A DNA stretch of 64,000 nt from Dendrobium chrysotoxum (taxonomy: Eukaryota; Streptophyta; Magnoliopsida; Asparagales; Orchidaceae): positions 24,111,774 through 24,175,773 of the forward strand of contig CM034314.1 in assembly GCA_019925795.1 (NCBI GenBank), read 5' to 3'. Each line of letters opens with the position of its first letter. Position 1 is the stretch's first letter. A model generated the notes under the pieces. That model saw nothing but the letters and a program-made list of their open reading frames with translations. It did no database searches and had not been told where the DNA came from. Below are positions 1-12,102 of the stretch, one piece after another. The position numbers and the translations under genes are program-made.

Positions 1-1060
1 TGGTAGCTCCGTCTACTCAACACCCCATAACAAAGGCCGCAGTAGAGGAACCCTCATTTCAATAACCTGAAGACGAAGAGCTATCAAATCCTAGCTTGCC
101 TTATCTGATGAACTCAAGTGACTCAGATTAAAGTCTCCTCAATTGGTTAAGGATCAAGATACTACATGTATTTGATACTATCAACCAAATCCAAAATATG
201 CAAACTTTCGGTCAAGTCCCCAAAATTTGAGCTAAAGCTATGACCACTAGCTCCAACCAGTGGCTAAGGAAACAACGCTCACAACTACCCTCAGAGACAG
301 AGGGTATTTTAAATATTTATTTGGGTTGACATCGCGCTACGTGCTGAGATCTCCAAATAAATATTTAAAATCTCAAAATGCCAAATTTATCCTTTTTAAT
401 TTCTCCTTATAAGATAAGGGCATTTTAAAATATTTATTCGGGTTGACATCGCGCTACATGCCGAGATCCCCAAATAAATATTTAAAATCTTCAACACAAA
501 TATCTCTTCACGTACAGAAGGATATAGTAACTTTTGCTATCAATATATATACAGATGATCTTCCTGAAAGTTTGAGACACCATTCCTTCCAGTGTATTAA
601 GATTTCAAAAGTCAGAAAAGAGATCTTTGTGACTACACACTTTAACAACTCGAGCCAAAAAAGCTTGAAGTTTTTCGATAGAAGCTTAAGGTTTAGATGG
701 GTATAAGAGGTTGGATCCAACAAGCCTAAATATGGCCGGATCGCTGCTAGCTCCGTCTACTCAACACACTAGAAAAAAGGCCGTAGTATCGGAAACCCCA
801 CTTCGTCAACCCGTTAGTAGGGACTATAGGAAGTATGAAAGCTAATTCAACTCGACACGCTCAAATGATCGTAGTCTATCAAACTCTCCTAATTGACTGG
901 AGAATTAAAGTTCTAGTGGAAATGAGGGGTCTCAAGCAACTACCGAATGAGCGTAGGCTCTAAATCTTCAACCACCGAGGACTCCAAATCTATCAACTTC
1001 AATAAATTCAGTATTTGAAAGCACATTTCTCATAGCTCAAGTCTGAAGCCTGAATGGGTG
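1..1060 (+). repeat. Element B 3' non-coding repeat region (left copy)
   Basis: This stretch has no gene. It is almost identical to 20524-21583, with about six substitutions noticed by eye. It holds two hairpin units near 305-375 and 424-490, where an AT-rich arm is followed by a short GC-richer loop and the reverse complement of the arm. The rest is diverged repeat sequence also seen at 20110-20520. By comparison with 18073-21583 it is the 3' non-coding part of an older Tat-like retrotransposon whose coding part would lie left of the window. Small ORFs here are not credible genes. Confidence 0.75.
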
Positions 1061-1062
1061 TG

Positions 1063-1288
1063 TTGACCTTATTTTAGATAAGACCCAGGCCTTGGGTCAA
1101 CCTGGTTAACCAGGTCAACCCAGGTTGACCCTTTAGGCATAGATGGGCCCATTCAAGCCCAAATCATATCCTAGCCTATTCTGACCCACTCCTTAGCTCC
1201 ACCCAACCTTGCTTGACCCTAATTGACTAGGTTGACCAAGTCAACCCTTGACTTGGTCAACCCAAGTCTTAATGGGTCAATTTTGACC
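1063..1288 (+). promoter_or_regulatory. Cluster of twelve W-box cores in U3
   Basis: Twelve TTGACC/TTGACT motifs or their reverse complements lie within 226 bp, starting at 1063, 1095, 1113, 1125, 1213, 1223, 1232, 1239, 1248, 1255, 1275 and 1283. Several are paired as inverted copies. TTGAC[C/T] is the known core of the W-box bound by plant WRKY factors. The cluster lies 140-370 bp upstream of the TATA box. Regulation by WRKY factors is an inference from motif density only. Confidence 0.55.
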
Positions 1289-1428
1289 CATTTAAGCCTT
1301 TTAAACCTATTTAAAGCCATTGGATCCTTTCCTAATCTATTAAAATCTCAAACCACGGCCTAAGCACTCTATTTTCCCTCCTAATTAATCCCTAACTCAA
1401 TCCTAGCCGTCCAACTTAGGTTTAGAGC

Positions 1429-1437
1429 TATATATAG
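1429..1437 (+). promoter_or_regulatory. LTR TATA box
   Basis: TATATATAG stands about 370 bp from the LTR start, after the W-box-rich U3 and before a GC-richer segment, as expected for a plant Pol II retrotransposon promoter. It is conserved in the other LTR copies at 21952 and 41994. Transcription would start roughly 30 bp downstream; no start site can be proved from sequence. Confidence 0.65.
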
Positions 1438-2125
1438 GAGCCTTAGGGTTGTTTTGAAGGGGATCTTGCTCTTACTCTAGACCTAGACACTCCCAAGCCT
1501 TGAGATTTGGCATACGAGCTCCCTAGGTCTTCCTCCACCCTTCCCAAGTTAAACCCTGCCGGTTAAGCCCGCCGGCGGCGATCTTTCCGACGAACCGAGA
1601 CAAAACTCCTTCCTAGACAAATACCAGCCGATCCAAGACGAATCAAGAATCGAGTTCAACTAGGGAAATATACATGGACAATCTACAAGCTCAACAAGCC
1701 CAAGATCACCCGAATCCACCGTGTGGATTAGGTATAATCCTTAACCCTAATTAGATACACTTAGGGTTAATTAATATAGTCATTAGTGCGTTTTAATCCA
1801 AGAGAATTATACCACATGAATGCTCTTCATGTGTATAGTCTAGGGTTAAAATTTCATGTAATTTGATCGAGTAAATCAATCAATCGAGGCGTTTTATCAT
1901 TTTGGCTCTCGGGTTAGGTCTCTGCCCGTCAAAGACCGATCATGACCGTTGATCTCATGATCAACGGTTAGGATCACGTTGTTCCGCGATTCGGATCGAC
2001 CGCGTATTCGAATCCCGCAGTCACTTCGCCCGTATGGCTTCATCTCAGCCGTCCACTCTAACCGCGAGGAGATCCGACGGCTGCAGGATCACGCCGTCGT
2101 TTTAAGTGGAGTGGGCCCCACCACG

Positions 2126-2175
2126 CCAATCATTAGCAATGATTACGCGGCGGTGCAATCATTGCTAATGATTGG
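2126..2175. repeat. Perfect 19-bp inverted repeat in LTR
   Basis: The arms 2126-2144 and 2157-2175 are exact reverse complements (CCAATCATTAGCAATGATT on the left) around a 12-base GC-rich loop. A decayed version is present in the right LTR around 42690-42740. The whole hairpin is missing in copy 2, where about 105 bp are deleted. Confidence 0.9.
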
Positions 2176-2220
2176 CCGCGGTAAGCGTGGCCAATCAAGG
2201 CCCGCCACGTGGCCCGCCGC

Positions 2221-3120
2221 CGTCAATTTTTTTTATTATTATTTTAAAAAACTTTTTTTTAAATATATTTTAAAAAAAATTAGAAAATTATATTTTAAAA
2301 TTTCATAATTATTTAAATAATAATATTATTATCATATTAGTTTTTTTAATTGTTTTGATAATGTTATTATTATATTAATAATAATATTATTATTGTTATT
2401 ATTATAATATTATTATTCTATTAATATTAACATTATATTAATAATGATATCACTATGATTAATATTATTATTATCATATTAATATTATTATTATATTAAT
2501 AATATTATTATTATGTTTATAATATTATTATTTTTATATTAATATTATTATTATATTAATAATATTATTATTTTGTTAATATTATTATTATTATATTGAT
2601 AATAGTAATATTATGTCAATATTATAATAATGATAATTATGTTAATAATAATAATTATTATATTAATAATAATATTATAATAATAATAATATTATTCTAT
2701 TAATATTATTATTATTATACTAATATCATCATTATATTAATAATTACTATTTTGTGTTAAATTATTTTCAATATTATTTAAATTATTTAAATTTCTAATT
2801 AATTAATAATTAATGTAAATATTTTCTTAATTCATAATAATTATTATTTTATTATTATTTTTCTTTTAAAATTTTAGTCCTATTTTCTATATTTTATTTA
2901 TTAATTTATAAAATTTTTTTTAAATTATTTTTAATTAATTATTTATTTAATTAATTAAATAATTTAAAAATCTTTCTTTTCTTTTTGATTAAAATTTATT
3001 ATTGTATCTTAAATTATTTTAAAATTTTCAAAAACTTTTAATTCCTAATTTAATTTAATTTAATAATTATTTTTTAATTATTAATTATTTTAAATTATTT
3101 TAAAATTATTTTTATATTCT
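2221..3120. repeat. AT-rich simple-sequence tract inside LTR
   Basis: About 900 bp consist mostly of ATT, TAA and TTTAAA runs with almost no G or C. It is repeated in the other LTR copies (about 22645-23600 and 42790-43740). There is no coding content. Confidence 0.85.
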
Positions 3121-4384
3121 TTAAACTTATAAAATTCAACTAATTCATTTTAAATCGAATTTCGATGTATAATTCCTCGTTCTTTTCAGAAAAATGTTAA
3201 TTTTAATTTAAAAATACTTTCTGTGTCTGATTCTATCTTCTCTGGGTATTTTTTTTATTACTTTGCTATTTAATTATTTGAATATTATTTAATTAATATA
3301 ATTAATTATTTTAAAATAAAAATTATTTTAAAACCCCCTTAGTAGCTGGTAGGCCTCCCATGCCTATGAATTGAATTAATTTCAACTAGTTTATCTTTAA
3401 ACCTATATTATTATATATTTATAATATTTATGTATTTTAAAACTTATTTTAAAATTAAATATTATTTAAATCTCCTAATTTTGGGAGGTCCACCTCTTGT
3501 GAAATTTTAAACTTAGGACCTACGTGTGAGCAGTATTCATGTGGGAGGAGGATTAGTGGATGATTGTGTCCCAATCATTCACTAATCATTAGGTTTCTTT
3601 ACTTAATACTTTCGTAGTCCTTGCATATGTAGGTTGCACAAGCACATAGCCTAGGCTCTCCTAGATCTAAGGACTTGATTGGTGTATCTATATTTGCTGC
3701 ATTTACCCTCTATGTTATGCCTAAGGGTTAGTTACTTCATTTTATTCCTATGTAACGTAGTGACACCTTAAGGACAACAATTAAGGACCGTCTAGCGAAC
3801 TTAGAATATTTCTAGGAGCTATGATAGATCCCAGATTGCTGTGAAACTTTAAACACTCGTGCTTAGTGACATCTGGAACCCCCTAGAATTTTTTAGGAAT
3901 TTTTTGGTCTCTTTAAAACACTTAATTAGCAAACCCTAATCTACCTGTTAATTAAGCCTTAGAAACTTTAGAAAAATTTAATAAATCCATTTTAAATCAT
4001 AAAAATACCCATAATACCTCAAACTCTCCAAAATCTAGTCCCCAACCTTAGATAATTAGGGCCTTTTAATTTGACATTAATCTGGACTTTAATTCAACAT
4101 TAATCAAAAATTACCTTTTTACCTTAATTAAATCATTAAAAATTATTAAAAATCCCAAATTTTCCCCAAACACTTGGGAACACCTTCTTAGGTCATTTCT
4201 GACCTTTGGGGGTGATTCCAATCAGTTTGGACTTGATTTGGGCAAAAACCCCCAAAGCACCCCTAATTAGGCAATTTCTATAATTCATTTAATTGCCTTA
4301 ACTTCTAAAAATTATAACGAATTACAGAAAACTCCAAAATGGCCAAACTAAAAGGCATTTAACTCTAATTAAGGTCTAGTATTT

Positions 4385-7300
4385 ATTGAAAATATTAGGT
4401 ATCCAGAAATCAGCCTAAAATGAAAAGTCAACTTTCCGGTCAACCGTAGGCGATAGTCTAGGGCCCGAAACTTCTAAAATTCATAACTTTGCGTAGGAAA
4501 CTCCAAATCCAGCAAACTCAAAGGCATTCAAATCACATTAGGGTCTAGTATTTATTAAAAATATTAAGATTCCAGAAATCAGCTTAAATCAAAAAGTCAA
4601 CAATCCGGTCAAACTTAGTTCAAAACAAGATCAAAACTTCAGAAATTCATAACTTTGGATAGAAGAGTCCAAATTGGGTATGCTAACTGTCTAACTGATC
4701 GAGTTAAGGTCTAGTATTTTATAAAAATATTATCTATTCACAAATCCCCTTTAATCAAACAGTCAATTTTGGACCCTCCTTAGCTTAGTGTATAGGTGGA
4801 CCGTGAACCTCCTAAAACTCACTAATGTAATTTAAACTTTAAACATCATTACCCTAAGTAATAAAACTGATCCACATTTCAAATTAATTAAAATGGATCC
4901 TAATTCACTAATATTTGGACTTTAATTAAAACTCCCTTTTTAGACCGACAACAAACCTGGACAGTAGGCAATTATAACTAACTACCCAGCTTAGGATCTA
5001 CCTCAGCCACACAGGCTTCTACACGCACTGTAGAATTTTTTGCTAGGGCACCACTTCTAGACTTAGGCTAGGCCGGTGTTTACTTTTTCTACTGTGTGTC
5101 GAGTTTTTTTAGGTTTTCACTGCATGGTGTAATTGAACTGTTGGTGTGTTAGCTAACTTTTACTGCACTCTGGGATTTGATATGATTGCACGATAGACTA
5201 CCCATAGGTTAGGATCGATGTTTATACTAACGATGTCTTCTGCAGGTGGCCATGCTCATGCAGCGCTAAATAAAAAGGGGGGCAATAATCATGATTTAAA
5301 AATACTAATGATGTTTTATGCAGATGCTTCAGAGATTGCTCAGCCCCCCTAAATAAATGAGGGCTAATTAAAAATCATTATAAATTACTACAGGTGCTCC
5401 AGAATTGCTTAGCCCTCAAACAATTAAGAGCATGACTAAGTGCGGCTGTGATGAGTACTTTATTTTCCCTATGATTGCTTGTGATATATTAAACTGCTTG
5501 GGATGATTTTTATTAGGATAACCTTGCAGGAGAGTCTAGAATTTACTGCTTTCATTTAATATAATTGATTGTAATATTGGTTAAGAGTTGTGAAAGTTTA
5601 TTTTGAGTGGGGATACTGAGATCCAAAGGTTGGATTCCAAAGAGAAAAGGACACCCAATATGAGGATAGTCCTTTTCTTTTTGGAAACCCAAATTTGGAT
5701 TAGACTACTACCTGAGGAGTCAAAGGAAGAGGAGATCCAAGGAGTCCAAAGAAAATGAGACCCAAGGAGTCCAAGGAAGCTAGGATCTAAGGAGTCCAAG
5801 GAAGAGAAGAGCAAGAAGATGAAGACCAAGTGTATCCCACTCAAAATGACTTGCGTCTGTTCTAGGATTAGAAATTCAGGTTGTTGGCAGTGGTGCCCTG
5901 CCACTTTATTTTCTGCAGACCCTGGGTTATAATTAAGGGCAGTTGGCCTATGAAAATTTAATTAATTTATTTAATTATTTACTATTTTTGATTTGATGTT
6001 GATTGCGTATAGGTTGTATGCTTTTCTTAGTTTATTGGCGATCTGCATGCCGCTTTTATTTTAGCCTGCATTTCGTTAGGCTCTATAAGGACTAAAACTT
6101 TTTCTACTCACAACTAACAATCAAAATTTTAAGGTTTAAATAATTTAGAAACTTAACGACCTAGAAAATTGCCTGAATCGTCCGGGGTCGCATGCATATT
6201 ATTGCTTTTCTCTCTTTCCTTCTATAAGACACTTCCCCGCCTGCAGGTAGAGTCCGGATAATCTGACCGATGAGGATGAGGTGCCGGACCTGGGGAAGCC
6301 CAGTCTAATTCTAAAAATTATTTTATAAGCCTTTTTAAAGTTCTATGCATACCTGATTTGGAAGCTTCAACTAGCATGCATTGCATTAGAAACTAATTAA
6401 ATCAAAATTTTAATTGCATTAGCTCTAGGAGCATTCACCCAACATCAGTCCGGGGCCAATTAGAAAATCCTCTAGATGTCGGTCCTACTTCCAAGAACTA
6501 TAACCTACCCACCCATCTTTCATAAGTGACTGGACAGTATGGTTTTAAAGCGATTAGGTGGTTAGCTGGCTCCCCTTTCAGGCTGGGGTAAGTCCAAATT
6601 TTGGCATTGCATTAGCTAGGACACGGGTGTTAGTGTTACGTAGAACACTAAACCCATTAGATTTAGGATTCAAGGCTATTATTATTTCGTAGTATGCCCC
6701 ATCAGTAGGTGGGTCTTCTGTCTTTCAGAGACCATAAATTCTACATATCCGCGTCACATGGATGACGCCACCTCCATCTTTCTCTCCTACATGCTTTGAG
6801 TGCATGACTTTTAGTTTCTCCAGTTTCTTCTCACTACCTTAGTCTCTCCGGGTATTGATCTGAGCCGTGCATGTTGACTAAGCCTAGTTGAACCTTTCTT
6901 TCCCTTTGAGTAGGATTTCATAGTCTTCGCCCTATGTACCAATCCCAATTTAGAAAGTATAATATAGAATCCTTAATCGAGAGTATTCTCAAGCCCCGGC
7001 TTGAGATGTAATTAACCACGGGGGCTTGTGCCCGTGGGAAACTGAATCCTACTTTCAAATAAACCCCACTCGAGCTGATGTATCGGGCAGGGGAAACCCG
7101 TTGTGATGATAAGGTCACACATATTATTCCCATCGGGGTGTGCTGGTGAGAACCACTATCCTCAATGGTTAATCAAATGTGTAATTGAATCTGCCCTCCC
7201 ATTGGCCAAATACTGTCTCCCTTCACGGGGAGGCGGTGTCTTGTTGCCCTTTTGGAGGTCCACAGGTTTCTAGCGACCACGATGGGATAGGTTTCTCTCT

Positions 7301-7602
7301 CCATCTTTGGATTCTATATTATTTTTTCTTATGTGTACTCCGAGATTGGTACTCCTTAGATTAGGTCTGTCCCACTCTTAGTTAGGGTCCTTCCTTAGTT
7401 AGGATCGTTCCTTTTTCTTAGTTAGGGCTTCCCCCTAGCTACATTTCTTTTCTTCTGTTCTTCTTAGTTAGGGTTTTCCCCCTAGCCAAGTTTCTCTCCC
7501 TCTGACCTTCTAGGTCATTCTGTCCTCCATCTATCATTCCGCTTCTTATTATTTCTTACTAATCATTTCAAATTTCTTTTCTTCTTCTTGGCAGACAGTG
7601 CC
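4385..7602 (+). other. Remainder of 5' LTR and untranslated leader of element A copy 1
   Basis: No gene was recognised here. The LTR 3' end and primer-binding site must lie in this stretch but could not be fixed, because the right LTR is broken before reaching this part. A purine-rich minisatellite with GGAGTCCAAG-like units about 25 bp apart occupies 5715-5820 (units at 5715, 5741, 5766 and 5791). The last 30 bases before gag form a pyrimidine tract ending in CAG at 7594, which resembles a splice acceptor. Everything is repeated at 24818-28033. Confidence 0.6.
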
Positions 7603-10600
7603 ATGGCTTCCTTCATACCTTCCGTTACTTTCAGTTTCAGCTCTGACACGTGGGTGACACTTCCTGAGTCCCTGCTAGCTAGTCCTCCCGCTGGAGGAAT
7701 CACTTTTGGTTCCTTCACTGACTCGACCTTCGTCACCCTTGGCGGGCCGACCTCTGCTGAGGCTGCTGCCTACTCTCCTCCTCAGAGGAGAGCTCGCGCA
7801 GCCATGCGACATTTCAAATGTCCAGTTGCTTGGCGGACAGCCCGGGCACCTGCTCATCCTACTCTTATTCGTGTGTAGTCGGCACACTCTGTGGTTAGGC
7901 AGCCAGTGCCTAGGCCACTTCCTGTTCAGCCCACTCATCCAGCAGTTAGGCGACCAGTGCCTACCGCACCTGTTGTTCAGACTGCCCCGGCTCCTCAGTA
8001 CCGGCAGGCAGTAGTTACCCCTATTATTATTCCGGTAGAGGCAACTCGTGTTCGGGTTCCCCCTTCTTCTTCCTCTAGGAAGAGGAGTGCCCAGACCGAG
8101 GCTCCTTCACCTTCCTCCCATCGGGTTTCAGCTTTTGCTCGATTGTCTCACCCAGAGACCCTCGAGCAGACCCCGACGCTTCCCGTAGTCCCTGTTTCCC
8201 CTGTCACTCAGGCAGTGGGTTCAGATGTTGATTCGTCTTCCGCCTCCGGCCTTGGGAGAAGGGCTCGGAGGAATAGAAATCGTAGACTTCGGTTGGCTGC
8301 ATCCGAGGCAGACAGACAGCGGATGGCAGATTCATTGGCTCACCAGGAGTCAGTTCAGAGGAGAGTGGTCCCCAAGCAGCGGGCACCACGACCAGTTACA
8401 GTTTCCCCTACCCCGGACGTTACAGTTGCCCCAGAGATAGTAGTAGTTCAGGGAGGACGCTTCTCTCCACTGACACACAGTGGTGATGAGGAGGACATTG
8501 CTCGTATTGCGGTGGCCCCTCCTGTCACTACTACTTTACCACGTGCTAGGGTCCCCAGGGATGATGCTGCTCGAACCCTCTCTCAGAGGATTCGGAGCAT
8601 TATCCGCTTAGCACGGGGTCGAGGCCCTATCAGTCGAGAGATGTTACTCCACCAAATTTCTCAGGTGTCCGTTCAGTTACAGAGGCAGACTGCTAGGCAG
8701 AGGTACAGGTGGCAGAGAGGACAGCCACCCAGGCAGCTTGTTAGTTCAGTTCCATTGGCGAGACCACAGACGGTTACTCCAGTTGTTGGATGACGCCCAC
8801 ATCGTCATGGACAGAGGCAGCAGTTGGAGCCTCCCAGACCCCAGCTCCCTTTAGTTGTAGTAGCCCCGCAGCAGCCAGTTGCCCCTACTGGGTCCCGTCA
8901 CAGTAGATGGGTGTGGAGACGATGGTAGGCAGAGTTCCCTATCGAGGCAGTACAGCTGGTTTAGACAGTTGAGTAGTTAAAGACAGTTGTTCCTTCCGGA
9001 TCAGAGGCAGTTTCGATGGTCTGTGATGCAGCGATGGATGATGACGTTGTAGTTTCTCCTGGTAGTTCACCGGTTCAGGCAGAGCCAGCCCTTAGCCCCT
9101 ACGGGACCTCCTCTCCTTTGAGTCCGTATGTGGAGGATTTCCATCAGACCCTCTATGAGGATGATGCACTTGATGATGACTTACTCGAGGAGGATTCAGA
9201 TGGAGATATACCGGTTCACAGAGTATGTGTGGTTACCAGACGTGGCCACTCAGACGAGCAGATAGAGGCAGATGATGATGATGAGCAGGGAGAAGCTGAG
9301 GTAGGAGGGTCTCCCAGTCAGTTGAGATAGATGCCACAGTGCTACAGTTACAGACTCAGATGGCAGAGATGGCTAGGGCCATGGCAGCGATGACAGCTCA
9401 GTTGACAGCTTTGGGGGCAATGCCCTAGATGACGGGCATAGGCACTCCTACTACGTCCAAGGATGAGCCAGTAGCACCACCTATAGTAGCACCAGGTCCT
9501 GTAGGAGAAGACAGGACCTAGAGAGCAGTTCTAGCGGCACCTACTGCAGTCACTTTTACTACCCTAGTCCAGAGTCAGTCAGATCAGTTGTCAGCCGGAC
9601 AGATTCAGGACTTGATTACCCAGAAGGTCGAGAAGGCCATTTCCTCCAGAAAGTCTGGAGAGGTAGTTAGCAGGGGGCGTCCTTACCCAGTAGAGTACGA
9701 GCAAGAGCCCTACCCCCCTGGTTTTGTCCCTCCTAGGTTCAGAGTCTTTGATGGGTTTGGTAACCCAAGGCAGCACGTGGCGCAGTACTGAGCCATCTGC
9801 TGCAACATAGGAGGGAACGATGCACTGATGTTGAGACTTTTGGTCAGCAGTCTAGTTGGGGTGGCCTTTACCTGGTACGCTGACCCCCCCAACAATTCAG
9901 TACGTACCTTTGCAGAGTTGGAGCAGTTATTTATACAGAGGTTTGTCAGTGCAGAGCATCGAGTTACAGTTGGAGAGCTAGTTGTGACTAGACAGCGGCC
10001 TCGAGAGCCTCTCCCAGATTATATAGTCAGATAGAGGAACCTCAGCCTATAGTGTGAGCCCCAGTTACAGGAGCAGCATGTAGTAGAGATTCTGTTGAAG
10101 AACATAGATGGTCCGATAGCACCTTATCTAAAGGGTTTCAACATCAGAACCTTTTAGAAGTTGTTGATAAAGGTAATCAGTTTGCAAGACAGCATACCTG
10201 ATGCAGTCCCTCCTAAGGTTGAGAGTCAACCTTCACGTAGACCTCAGCGGTAGGAGTCTTCAGAGGCACCTCCACCTAGGAGAGGGGAGGTACACAGTAC
10301 CTATGAACCATCGAATAAGGGCAAGAAGCCCTTAGTCAGTTCAGTACCACCTCAGCAGTCTCACACGTTGGGCCAGTCAGCAGTGCAGCCTAAACCCTCC
10401 CGTAGGACCCTAGAAAGTCAGTAGTACCTACGGGAGAAGCTTAGTAAGGAATATCCCTTTAAAAGGGAAAGTGTGAAGAAGATTTTTAAATTCCTTACTA
10501 AGAGGAACATTTTAACATTCCCGAACAACAATAGCGTGGAGGAGGAGGGGGAGACAAACCACCCACTCTATTGTCCATTTCACAGACATATCAGGTATAT

Positions 10601-10859
10601 TATAGAAGACTGCTATGTGTTCAAGGATATAGTTGAGAAGCTCATGGCTAGTGGATCGATCCACCTACATGATAGTGACTTGGTTCAGCCCAAGGGCAAG
10701 ACACCTCAGACAGTTCAGATGATCTCGGGCTCTAGTAGTTGTAGTGACAGTCAGAGTGGTAGCCAGAGCAGTCGTAGCAGATCACCCAAAGGTTCTGAGG
10801 GAGAGTGGCAGCTAGCACTCTCTCGAAAGATGAAGCAGATGATCCTGCAGACAGTTTAG
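7603..10859 (+). pseudogene. gag: gag region of element A copy 1, decayed
   Basis: This would encode the structural Gag protein that packages element RNA. I start it at the ATG at 7603 (context CCATGG), not the upstream TTG. The N-terminal part is Pro/Arg/Ser-rich and reads to 8793 with one TAG at 7876. An acidic stretch follows (9016-9330), then a Met/Ala/Gln-rich likely coiled coil. The capsid-like part around 9740-10180 shows FDGFGNPRQH and FTWYADPP. A Cys/His knuckle-like motif (CPFHRH ... DCYVFKD) lies at 10571-10620. At least ten in-frame TAG or TGA codons and one frameshift near 9330 interrupt it, so it cannot make a full Gag. The N-terminal frame is better kept here than in copy 2. 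Confidence 0.75.
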
Positions 10860-11597
10860 AGTTCAGAGGCAGTTGAGAGGAGGCCTACCCAGGCCAAGTC
10901 GACAGTTGCCAGCCCAGTTTCTTCGCCAGCACCTTTTCCTTCTTCTGTTTCTGTTGTAGTGCCTACAGAGCACATTTTTTTTCCTGTTTTATGTAATAAA
11001 AAGATGTATGAAAAGAAAAAGATTGTTGTAACTTTAGATAGGAAGACGGGACGCCTTCTAGCACTTACGCTGAAGGATTTCGTTCTCCCTTCGACTAATG
11101 ATGAAATAATAGAAGGTGATTCTGGCTACTTCTGGTGTTCTATTCCTACTTTTACTTCTTCTAGCACTCGCCCTTTTAATGTTTTACATATTTCTTATAA
11201 TGATTCTGTATGTGATGAAGAGTCTAAGTGCAATGAAGAACCGGTCTTAATGATTCCGGAGGGTGGTTGTTACATGGATTCAGAAGATGAATCCAAGAAC
11301 CAGCTCCAGTCGCTTTCCTTGGAGCCAACATAAGCCATTACCGCTGAACCAAATGAATCTCATGTTGAAGATGACTCGATATAGGAAGTTCACTTGTGTT
11401 TGAGGAAGGTTCTTCCACCTAGAATGGCTAAGAATATAAAAGAAAAGATAAGAACATCGTTACCCAGCAGGATGATCCTATCCCTTCCTCCCAAGAGCGA
11501 TCTAAAGAGAAAGGGAAAGGCCCTAAGCTGGAGGTTGATTACAATGTGTTGGCTCATTTAAGAAAAAAATTTTGCCCTTCTTAGTGTCTATGACGCT
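10860..11597 (+). pseudogene. Gag-pro linker region, copy 1
   Basis: The frame continues from gag through a TAG at 10857 into a segment of about 124 residues (10959-11333). It is Lys-rich, then acidic and Ser-rich; I recognise no catalytic motif. It ends at a TAA that replaces a likely CAA. Another TAG follows at about 11381, then a Lys-rich stretch leading into protease. Copy 1 lacks one A near 11450 relative to copy 2. Confidence 0.5.
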
Positions 11598-12102
11598 TTG
11601 ATGATGTCTCCCGACTTGAGAGAGACCCTGGTAAAAGCACTACTCGAACCAGAGTCCTATCAAGCCTTCTTTGCTTTTGAATATGTTGGGGATGCATGCT
11701 ATTTGAGAGAGATACCATGCATTACCTTTTCAGATCGTGATCTTCTCTTGGGTACCTCTGATCACAATCATCCTTTGTATATCACCGCTGAAGTCAATGG
11801 TTATGAGTTGAACAGGGGTCCTCATTGACCAAGGAGCTTCAGTAAACATCCTGAGCTATGAAACTTTAAAGAGCCTCTCCCTTGGTCATTTGAAGTTAAC
11901 CTCTGATAAGATTATATTGAAAGGCTTCAATGACCAAGGACAACATGCCCTAGGGTCCATCACCCTGCCTCTGAAGTTTGGAAATTTCCTTACCGAGGCA
12001 AAATTTCATGTGATCGAGGTCGATACTTCATACAGGGCTCTCTTAGGAAGGCCCTTGATTCATGAGTATGGAATGGTGCCCTCTACCTACACCAATGTAT
12101 GA
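11598..12102 (+). pseudogene. pol: Retroviral-type aspartic protease domain, copy 1 (frameshifted)
   Basis: This domain would cleave the polyprotein. The sequence around LIDQGASVNIL carries the catalytic Asp in a D-x-G-A setting, and ALLGRPLIH near the end matches the second conserved protease motif. One extra G in a homopolymer near 11816 breaks the frame between these motifs; copy 2 reads straight through. A frameshift after GMVPST, shared by both copies, ends the local frame before the linker to reverse transcriptase. Confidence 0.75.

Larger units (their letters stand above)
1061..4384 (+). repeat. 5' LTR of element A copy 1 (minimum extent)
   Basis: The LTR starts TGTTGACC and aligns with 21584-24817 and with the right-hand LTR 41625-44966, where alignment stops because that copy is truncated. 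The true 3' end of the LTR was not located and may be up to about 2 kb further on. From left to right it holds a U3 with a dense set of TTGAC-type boxes, a TATA box at 1429, GC-richer transcribed sequence, a perfect 19-bp hairpin at 2126-2175, and about 900 bp of extremely AT-rich ATT/TAA sequence (2221-3120). Confidence 0.85.

Noticed and set aside
5581..5904. 107-codon minus-strand frame (also 26014-26337)
   Set aside because: It reads through a purine-rich minisatellite and has repeated Leu/Ser words; it is not a gene.
5870..5930. TGGTGCCCTGCC near 5891 as a primer-binding site
   Set aside because: It starts with TGG as a PBS should, but there is no adjacent LTR end that I can confirm and no tRNA match I can verify.
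7675..8440. Several overlapping frames on both strands in gag (and at 28106-28821)
   Set aside because: They are shadows of the Pro/Arg/Ser-rich gag frame, which has high GC and few stops in any frame.
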